Origin: Marinilabilia rubra
GTDB taxonomy: Bacteria; Bacteroidota; Bacteroidia; Bacteroidales; Marinilabiliaceae
Assembly: GCF_003121985.1 (NCBI RefSeq)
Contig: NZ_QEWP01000001.1
Span: 558,001-622,000 of the forward strand
Direction: 5' to 3'
DNA length: 64,000 nucleotides
Shown here: piece after piece, positions 58,995 to 64,000 of the stretch
How the letters are laid out: the number at the start of each line of letters is the position of its first letter
How positions within the stretch are numbered: position 1 is the stretch's first letter
The notes under the pieces: model-generated
The model's input: only the letters and a program-made list of their open reading frames with translations
The model's database searches: none
Told to the model about the DNA's origin: nothing
Position numbers and translations under genes: made by a program

Positions 58995-60473
58995 ATGGTT
59001 AAAAAACAATCAATATTTATTTATGGGAAAGCAGCTTTGGTGGTTTTAACAGTATTGATTTCCGGAATAGCGGGCTGTCAGACCCCTCAATCTGAGACGA
59101 AAACGGGAGAAAGTACTCAACCCAATGTTGTACTTTTTTATGTAGATGATTTGGGGTGGAAGGATTTGTCCAGTTACGGGAGTGAGTTTTATCAGACACC
59201 CAATGTAGATAAATTGGCTGCTGAAGGGATTGCTTTTACTAATGCTTATGCCGCCTGCAATGTTTGTTCCCCATCCAGGGCAAGCCTGATGACGGGGAAA
59301 TATCCGGCTCGAATAAACGTTACAGACTGGATAACAGGATGGAAATTTCCTTACGCAAAATTAAATGTTCCTGATTGGACCATGTATTTGGATACTGCAC
59401 ATTATACACTGGCGGAGGCTTTCAGGGATGAGGGATATACTACCGCCCATATTGGGAAATGGCATCTCGGAGAAGAGGAGGTCTTTTGGCCCGAAAATCA
59501 GGGATTTGACATCAATGTGGGAGGGTGGAAAAAAGGCTCACCAAACCGAAATAAGAATAAAGGATTTAATGGTTATTTTCCACCTTTCGGTAATCCCCGG
59601 CTGGAGGATAAACCCGGTGATAACTATCTTACTGACAGATTGGCTCAGGAGGCGTGCCGCTTTTTGGAAAACACCGGAGACTCTCCTTTCTATTTAAATC
59701 TCTGGTTCTACTCGGTACATACGCCATTGCAGGCTGAAAAGGCTAAAATTGAAAAATACAAGAGCCTGGTTGATTCTTCTTATTACCAGCAAAACCCTGT
59801 TTATGCTGCGATGGTAGAGCATATGGATTTAGCCATAGGAAAAGTTGTAGAAAAACTAAAAAGTGAAGATCTTTTTGAGAATACCATTATACTTTTCACC
59901 TCGGATAACGGTGGGCTTTTGGGTAATAAGAAACGAAGTGTTACCAATAATTATCCATTAAGGGAGGGGAAAGGACATTCTTATGAAGGAGGGGTAAGAG
60001 TCCCTTTCATTGTATACGCACCTTCGTTGGATGAGAAAAATAAAAAATGTGATGTGCCTGTTATTACCCCAGATATTTATCCCACTTTACTGGATTTATG
60101 CAATATTCCAATAAGAAAAGATTTAACGGGTGAAATAGACGGAAAAAGCCTTCGTACACTTTTGCATAATCCGGAGGGATCATTTAGCAGAGAGGCTGTT
60201 TATTGGCATTATCCACATTACCATATCCAGGGGGCAACACCTCACAGTGCAATTCGCAAGGGCGATTATAAGTTAATTCATTTTTATGAAAATGATTCTT
60301 TTGAACTATATAATCTTATAGAAGATATTGGTGAAACAAATAATGTGATTGATGAAGAAGTGAGCATTGCTGCGCAGATGAAAATGGATTTGGAAGAATG
60401 GATTGAAAATGTTGATGCTCAAATGCCAACTGTGAATAATGAATATAATCCCCAAAAACGCAACAAACACTGA
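58995..60473 (+). CDS. S1-type sulfatase, lipoprotein (CSPSR motif)
   Basis: 492 residues from ATG 58995, chosen because it directly precedes a lipoprotein signal ('ISGIAGCQT', C28); the open frame to 58905 overlaps the previous gene. Formylglycine residue C91 in 'NVCSPSRASLMTG'. Metal residues D51-D52 in 'FYVDDLGWKDLS' and 'FTSDNGGLLGNK'. 'AHIGKWHLGEEE' supplies the Lys and His. It belongs to the same general S1 type as the sulfatase at 52646. It starts 37 bp after the hydrolase stop and is the last PUL gene; a terminator follows. Confidence 0.92.
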   Translation: MVKKQSIFIYGKAALVVLTVLISGIAGCQTPQSETKTGESTQPNVVLFYVDDLGWKDLSSYGSEFYQTPNVDKLAAEGIAFTNAYAACNVCSPSRASLMTGKYPARINVTDWITGWKFPYAKLNVPDWTMYLDTAHYTLAEAFRDEGYTTAHIGKWHLGEEEVFWPENQGFDINVGGWKKGSPNRNKNKGFNGYFPPFGNPRLEDKPGDNYLTDRLAQEACRFLENTGDSPFYLNLWFYSVHTPLQAEKAKIEKYKSLVDSSYYQQNPVYAAMVEHMDLAIGKVVEKLKSEDLFENTIILFTSDNGGLLGNKKRSVTNNYPLREGKGHSYEGGVRVPFIVYAPSLDEKNKKCDVPVITPDIYPTLLDLCNIPIRKDLTGEIDGKSLRTLLHNPEGSFSREAVYWHYPHYHIQGATPHSAIRKGDYKLIHFYENDSFELYNLIEDIGETNNVIDEEVSIAAQMKMDLEEWIENVDAQMPTVNNEYNPQKRNKH

Positions 60474-60514
60474 GTTAGGGTTATTAGTATTGAGGAATAT
60501 TTGCTTTTTGCCTG

Positions 60515-60551
60515 AAATGCCTTGGAGAAAAATCTTCTTTGAGGCATTTTT
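60515..60551 (+). terminator. terminator at the right end of the PUL
   Basis: 8-bp arms (60515-60522 / 60542-60549) with a T-rich end, 42 bp after the last sulfatase. Confidence 0.65.
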
Positions 60552-60700
60552 GGACTTATTGAATCAAAAATCTAAAAGAAATATTTAGAAAAGTCTTAGG
60601 CGTTTTTTGATTGAATTAAATTAGACTGTGTTTGCCTTAAAAGATTTCCATCGCCTATTCATTCAAAATGATCTTTTAAGAATGTTATTGTTCTGAAAAC

Positions 60701-60733
60701 AAAAAAGCCACCCAAAAAATGAGTGGCTTTTTT
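60701..60733 (-). terminator. terminator of tRNA-Lys
   Basis: Perfect 11-bp arms (60701-60711 / 60723-60733) flanked by A6/T6, directly after the tRNA 3' end on the minus strand. The symmetric runs allow termination on both strands. Confidence 0.85.
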
Positions 60734-60735
60734 GC

Positions 60736-60811
60736 TGGTGACCCAGCAGGGATTCGAACCCTGGACCCACGCCTTAAAAGGGCGTTGCTCTACCAGCTGA
60801 GCTACTGAGTC
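60736..60811 (-). tRNA. tRNA-Lys (anticodon TTT)
   Basis: The minus strand folds into a full cloverleaf. The acceptor is GACTCAG with CTGGGTC (one G-U pair). The anticodon stem ACGCC/GGCGT encloses loop CTTTTAA with anticodon TTT. The T stem CAGGG/CCCTG carries TTCGAAT. The 3' CCA is encoded (60736-60738). Length 76 nt including CCA. It decodes AAA/AAG. It marks the boundary between the PUL and the conserved right flank. Confidence 0.96.
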
Positions 60812-60834
60812 ATCCGTTTCTCTCAAACGCGGTG

Positions 60835-60865
60835 CAAAAATAGGGGGTTCATTTGAAACTCGCAA
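60835..60865 (-). promoter_or_regulatory. promoter of tRNA-Lys
   Basis: On the minus strand, TTG (60863-60865), 20 bp, TATTTTTG (60835-60842): full match to the Bacteroidota consensus. It lies 24 bp before the mature tRNA 5' end. Confidence 0.8.
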
Positions 60866-60963
60866 GCGTTTGACTGAAAAAATGTCGTTAAAAAATGTTT
60901 CTCTCCCTTTAATTGTCATGGGTCTAGAGTATTAATGTTTAAATTTTTTTTGAGTCTGAATGA

Positions 60964-60971
60964 TATGTTTG
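60964..60971 (+). promoter_or_regulatory. -7 element upstream of the Memo-AMMECR1 gene
   Basis: TATGTTTG matches TAnnTTTG, 36 bp before the chosen ATG at 61007. It lies inside the longest open frame, which supports the shorter start. No clear -33. Confidence 0.4.
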
Positions 60972-61006
60972 TAACTTTAAATAGTGCAAACAGACTTTTA
61001 GGAGCT

Positions 61007-62542
61007 ATGGTCATTATTAATCTATCAATACTCATAAGGAAAAGGGGCAAATATGTATTTGTAGTTCTTTTAGTGCTGCTTGTTTTGAATGTAACAGGGC
61101 AAAATAACGATAGTATGCAAGCTAAAGACAGAAAACCGGCTGTGGCAGGGATGTTTTATGATGGTGACAGTGTTTCTTTAAAAGATCATCTGAAGACTCT
61201 TTTTTCCACAGCCAAAGGACGGATTAGTGAAGATGAAGTGGCTGCAGTTATTGTGCCTCATGCCGGATATGTTTATTCAGGTGGGGTTGCAGCTTCAGGG
61301 TTTAATCAAATTCCTTCAGACAAAAAGTATGAGCGGGTGTTTTTGATCGGCTCCAGTCATCGGGTTGCTTTTGAAGGGGCCTCGGTATATTCTTCTGGCG
61401 ATTATTTCACCCCACTTGGAAAAGTAGAGGTTGATCATGATGTGGTAAAGGAGTTGATTAACTCCTCACGGGATATTTACTTTGAGCCTGATGTGCATGC
61501 AGAGGAGCACTCCCTTGAGGTTGAATTGCCGTTTCTTCAGTATCATTTACAGCACCCGTTTAAACTGGTGCCCATTGTAATGGGGCCACATGATGCTTCT
61601 GCAGCAAAGAATGTTGCCAGGGTTTTATCAAATTGGTTTAAGCCGGGGAATTTATTTGTGATCAGTACCGATTTCTCGCATTATCCTGCCTATGAGGATG
61701 CCGAAAGAGTAGATGGAAAAACCGCGCGGGCTATTCTTGAAAATGATCCACAGGCTTTGTTGGATGTGCTGGAGGAGAATCGCAAAGAGGGAGTGGAAGG
61801 ACTTGCAACCAGTCTCTGTGGATGGACGTCGGTTCTTACCCTGCTAAATATTACAGGAGATAACGATCAGTTAAGGTTTGAGAAGATTGAATATAAGAAT
61901 TCGGGGGATGCCCGTTTTGGCGATAAAAACAGGGTGGTTGGCTATAATGCCATAGCGATTTTCAGGGAGAGCCAAACAAAAAAGAAAGAGGATGGTTTTT
62001 CATTAAATGAAAATGAAAAGCAGTGGATTTTGAATCGTTCCAGACAATCGTTGAGGTCGGTTGTGATGGGCGAAACCCCGGATCCTCCCGAAGAAGATGA
62101 TCTTACCGATAATCTGCAATATAAAACGGGAGCTTTTGTTTCGTTATATAAAGGTAGTTCATTGAGGGGATGTATCGGCAATTTTGGGAGTGATGTTCCT
62201 CTATGGAAGATGGTGGATCAAATGACAGCATCTGCCGCAGTGAACGATTCGCGGTTTTTGCCGGTCAAATCCAATGAAGTTAACGACATCCGCATTGAAA
62301 TATCTGTGCTGACCCCCTTAAGGAAAATCGATGATATATCAGAAATAATTCCCGGGAAGCATGGTATTTATTTAGAAAGCGAAGGACGGACCGGAACTTT
62401 TCTTCCCCAGGTAGCCGGAAAGACCGGATGGAATCGTGAAGAGCTGCTGGGGCACTGCGCTAAGGATAAAGCGGGAATAGGTTGGGATGGATATAAAGAT
62501 GCCAATATCTATGTTTATGAAGCTTTGGTCTTTGGGGAGTGA
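61007..62542 (+). CDS. AmmeMemoRadiSam proteins B and A fused (Memo-AMMECR1), with N-terminal signal-like segment
   Basis: 511 residues from ATG 61007 (AGGAG just upstream). Residues ~10-34 form a hydrophobic signal or anchor ('YVFVVLLVLLVLNVTGQ'). The Memo domain (~45-325) has its metal-site motifs 'VPHAGYVYSGG', 'EEHSLEVELPFLQY' and 'STDFSHYPAY'. The AMMECR1 domain (~340-508) has 'KTGAFVSLYKGSSLRGCIG' and 'NDSRFLPV'. In many bacteria these are two proteins grouped with a radical-SAM enzyme; the biochemical role is unknown. The radical-SAM partner is not in view and may lie to the right. A membrane protein gene follows 23 bp downstream. Confidence 0.88.
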   Translation: MVIINLSILIRKRGKYVFVVLLVLLVLNVTGQNNDSMQAKDRKPAVAGMFYDGDSVSLKDHLKTLFSTAKGRISEDEVAAVIVPHAGYVYSGGVAASGFNQIPSDKKYERVFLIGSSHRVAFEGASVYSSGDYFTPLGKVEVDHDVVKELINSSRDIYFEPDVHAEEHSLEVELPFLQYHLQHPFKLVPIVMGPHDASAAKNVARVLSNWFKPGNLFVISTDFSHYPAYEDAERVDGKTARAILENDPQALLDVLEENRKEGVEGLATSLCGWTSVLTLLNITGDNDQLRFEKIEYKNSGDARFGDKNRVVGYNAIAIFRESQTKKKEDGFSLNENEKQWILNRSRQSLRSVVMGETPDPPEEDDLTDNLQYKTGAFVSLYKGSSLRGCIGNFGSDVPLWKMVDQMTASAAVNDSRFLPVKSNEVNDIRIEISVLTPLRKIDDISEIIPGKHGIYLESEGRTGTFLPQVAGKTGWNREELLGHCAKDKAGIGWDGYKDANIYVYEALVFGE

Positions 62543-62565
62543 TAACTGATAACCAGACATAGCGA

Positions 62566-64000
62566 ATGTTGAACTCAAATTCTCGTGATTTTTCAAAAGA
62601 GTCGTCTCATTTCTTGTTTAAGGGGCGGCTCGCTGTTTTTGTAAGTGGCTTTACCATGCTGTTGGTTCAGGTGGTGTTGTTACGTGAACTCTCTTCTTTG
62701 TATGCTGTCAACGAATTAATTGTTGGCGTATTTCTTTCATTCTGGATGTTTTTTGCCGGGTTGGGGGCTTTCGTGGCCAGGTTCTTCAGAGGGTTTCGAT
62801 GGCAGTATTCGGGATTATTTCCTTTGATTTCTGGTGCTACAGCCCTGATGGCACTTTGGTGGCTGTACCTGGCCAAAGAATGGCTCCTTCCAATGGGCGT
62901 TTCTCCGGGATTGTCAGACTGGATATTCATTACCGCCCTGGCTGCTTTTATTTTTTGTTTTCCTACCGGAATGATGTTTACCTGGTTTTCTGCTGTTTTG
63001 AGCAACAAGTCAGGAAGCCGGGAAACGGAAGGAGTGTATATGGCTGAACAAGGGGGGAGTCTCCTTGCAGGTTTTTTGTTTTATCTGGCAGCGTCTTTCT
63101 GGGTCAATGCCTTCACGACTTTTTCTTTTCTGGTGCTTTTGAATTTTCTTACCGGCTTGTATTTATCCGCTCCTGTCAGGAAGCTGTTTTTGCGCGGACT
63201 TTCAGTTGTTAGCCTTTTGTTTGTAGTACTGTTGTGGTTTGTTCCACAGTACGAAACAGCTCGTGAAATGGTGCTTCATAAGTCTGTAGGACATACTTTT
63301 TTTTCTCCTCATGGAAGTGTGGATGTTGTTGAACGCGATGGAGAAATTGATTTCTTTAAAAACGGGAATTTTATCTCGGGGGCTATTGTCCCCCGGAAAA
63401 CAGAGGAGCTTTTGCATCCTGTTTTGTTGGTGCATCCTTCGCCCCGTAAATTATTATTGGTCAATGCAAGTGTGGGCTTGATTCCTGAGGCCTTGAAATA
63501 CGATTCCTTAAAAGTAGTTTTTTTATCTTCTGATAATGCCCGGATTGAGCTGGAAAAAGAACTTCTGGAACTATCAGGAAAGCCAGCTTCCAGGGTGGAT
63601 TTTATTCATGCCGATCCGGTTAACTATCTGGAGAAGCAATCATCAGAGAATTATGATGTTGTGTTGGTGGGGAAAGGTATACCCTATAACCTTGCATCGA
63701 CAAGGTTTTTTACCGGGAGTTTTTTTGCATTAATTACTCGTCATTTGTCTCCGGATGGGATTTTGGCAACAGGAGGGATCGATTATTCTCCTTTGTGGAC
63801 CAGCCATCGTCAGGAAATATTGATGGTGATGCATGAGACAGTAAATGGAGCTTTTCCTTTTTTAAGAATATGGGCAGGAGAAAAAGTTTTCTTTATGGGA
63901 AGTCGACAGGAAATTTCTAATGACTGGTGGCAATACCATCCCGCCGTTCTGACCGAAAATGTATTTTTAAACCCCGATTTTTTCCCCGATTACCTTTTGG
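62566..64000 (+). CDS. membrane protein with degenerate spermidine-synthase-like domain, cut by the right edge
   Basis: The frame opens at ATG 62566 and runs without a stop to the end of the window (478 codons seen). About seven hydrophobic helices occupy residues ~20-228 ('LIVGVFLSFWMFFAGLGAFV', 'FLFYLAASFWVNAFTTFSFL'). From ~240 a Rossmann-like region follows the spermidine-synthase pattern: 'EELLHPVLLVHPSPRKLLLV', 'YDVVLVGKGIPYNLASTRFF', 'LSPDGILATGG'. The glycine-rich nucleotide loop reads 'NASVG' instead of 'GGGDG', and the catalytic aspartate of 'YDVIIvD' is replaced by Gly. So polyamine synthesis is unlikely. It is 23 bp after the Memo-AMMECR1 gene and probably in one operon with it. 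Confidence 0.82.
   Translation, partial: MLNSNSRDFSKESSHFLFKGRLAVFVSGFTMLLVQVVLLRELSSLYAVNELIVGVFLSFWMFFAGLGAFVARFFRGFRWQYSGLFPLISGATALMALWWLYLAKEWLLPMGVSPGLSDWIFITALAAFIFCFPTGMMFTWFSAVLSNKSGSRETEGVYMAEQGGSLLAGFLFYLAASFWVNAFTTFSFLVLLNFLTGLYLSAPVRKLFLRGLSVVSLLFVVLLWFVPQYETAREMVLHKSVGHTFFSPHGSVDVVERDGEIDFFKNGNFISGAIVPRKTEELLHPVLLVHPSPRKLLLVNASVGLIPEALKYDSLKVVFLSSDNARIELEKELLELSGKPASRVDFIHADPVNYLEKQSSENYDVVLVGKGIPYNLASTRFFTGSFFALITRHLSPDGILATGGIDYSPLWTSHRQEILMVMHETVNGAFPFLRIWAGEKVFFMGSRQEISNDWWQYHPAVLTENVFLNPDFFPDYLL

Noticed and set aside
60736-60811. tRNA-Lys as an integration site for the PUL as a genomic island
   Set aside because: The tRNA 3' end does face the PUL, but I found no copy of its 3' sequence at the left border and no integrase gene in the window.

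Overview
The window reads as chromosomal DNA of a marine-type Bacteroidota bacterium. Evidence for this is AT-rich DNA with promoters of the TTG-N18-20-TAnnTTTG type, paired SusC/SusD genes, a hybrid two-component regulator, and six proteins ending in type IX secretion (T9SS) sorting domains. No species can be named from the sequence.

Layout. Positions 1-5700 are a conserved flank: a TPR protein cut by the left edge, a DUF3859-like protein, a small membrane ORF, ychF, an ECF sigma / membrane anti-sigma / periplasmic sensor trio, and hutH. Positions 6600-60500 are one large polysaccharide utilisation locus (PUL). Its left half (6.6-34.6 kb) holds a LamG protein, a GH2 beta-galactosidase, two sulfatases, a GH43-like enzyme, an esterase, a GH36/raffinose-synthase-like enzyme, several unassigned TIM-barrel candidates, a zincin fused to a ricin-type lectin, and a transmembrane regulator. 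Its middle (34.7-50.8 kb) is a hybrid two-component system facing away from two tandem SusC/SusD pairs and a DUF1735-like lipoprotein. Its right part (50.9-60.5 kb) holds four more sulfatases and a second copy of the FN3-bearing glycosidase. Positions 60.7-64 kb are conserved flank again: tRNA-Lys, a Memo-AMMECR1 fusion, and a membrane protein with a spermidine-synthase-like domain that runs off the right edge.

How it probably works. Six sulfatases, a beta-galactosidase and a GH36-like alpha-galactosidase candidate, with no uronate lyase, fucosidase or rhamnosidase recognised, suggest a sulfated, galactose-containing algal polysaccharide. This is inference. T9SS-secreted enzymes would cut and bind polymer outside the cell, SusC/SusD would import fragments, and lipoprotein or periplasmic sulfatases and exo-glycosidases would finish the job. 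The hybrid regulator would sense the released sugar. No sulfatase-maturing enzyme lies in the window, so maturation must come from elsewhere in the genome.

Most notable. (1) A two-gene module, a sulfamidase-like sulfatase followed by an FN3-bearing clan GH-A-like hydrolase, occurs twice, 43 kb apart; one hydrolase copy carries a T9SS tail and the other does not. (2) No classical galactanase family was recognised, so the backbone cutters are probably among the unassigned proteins at 13.6, 21.8, 25.1, 30.4, 33.2 and 56.3 kb. (3) Two gene remnants at 30.24 and 32.53 kb show that the 25.8-32.7 kb segment has been rearranged.
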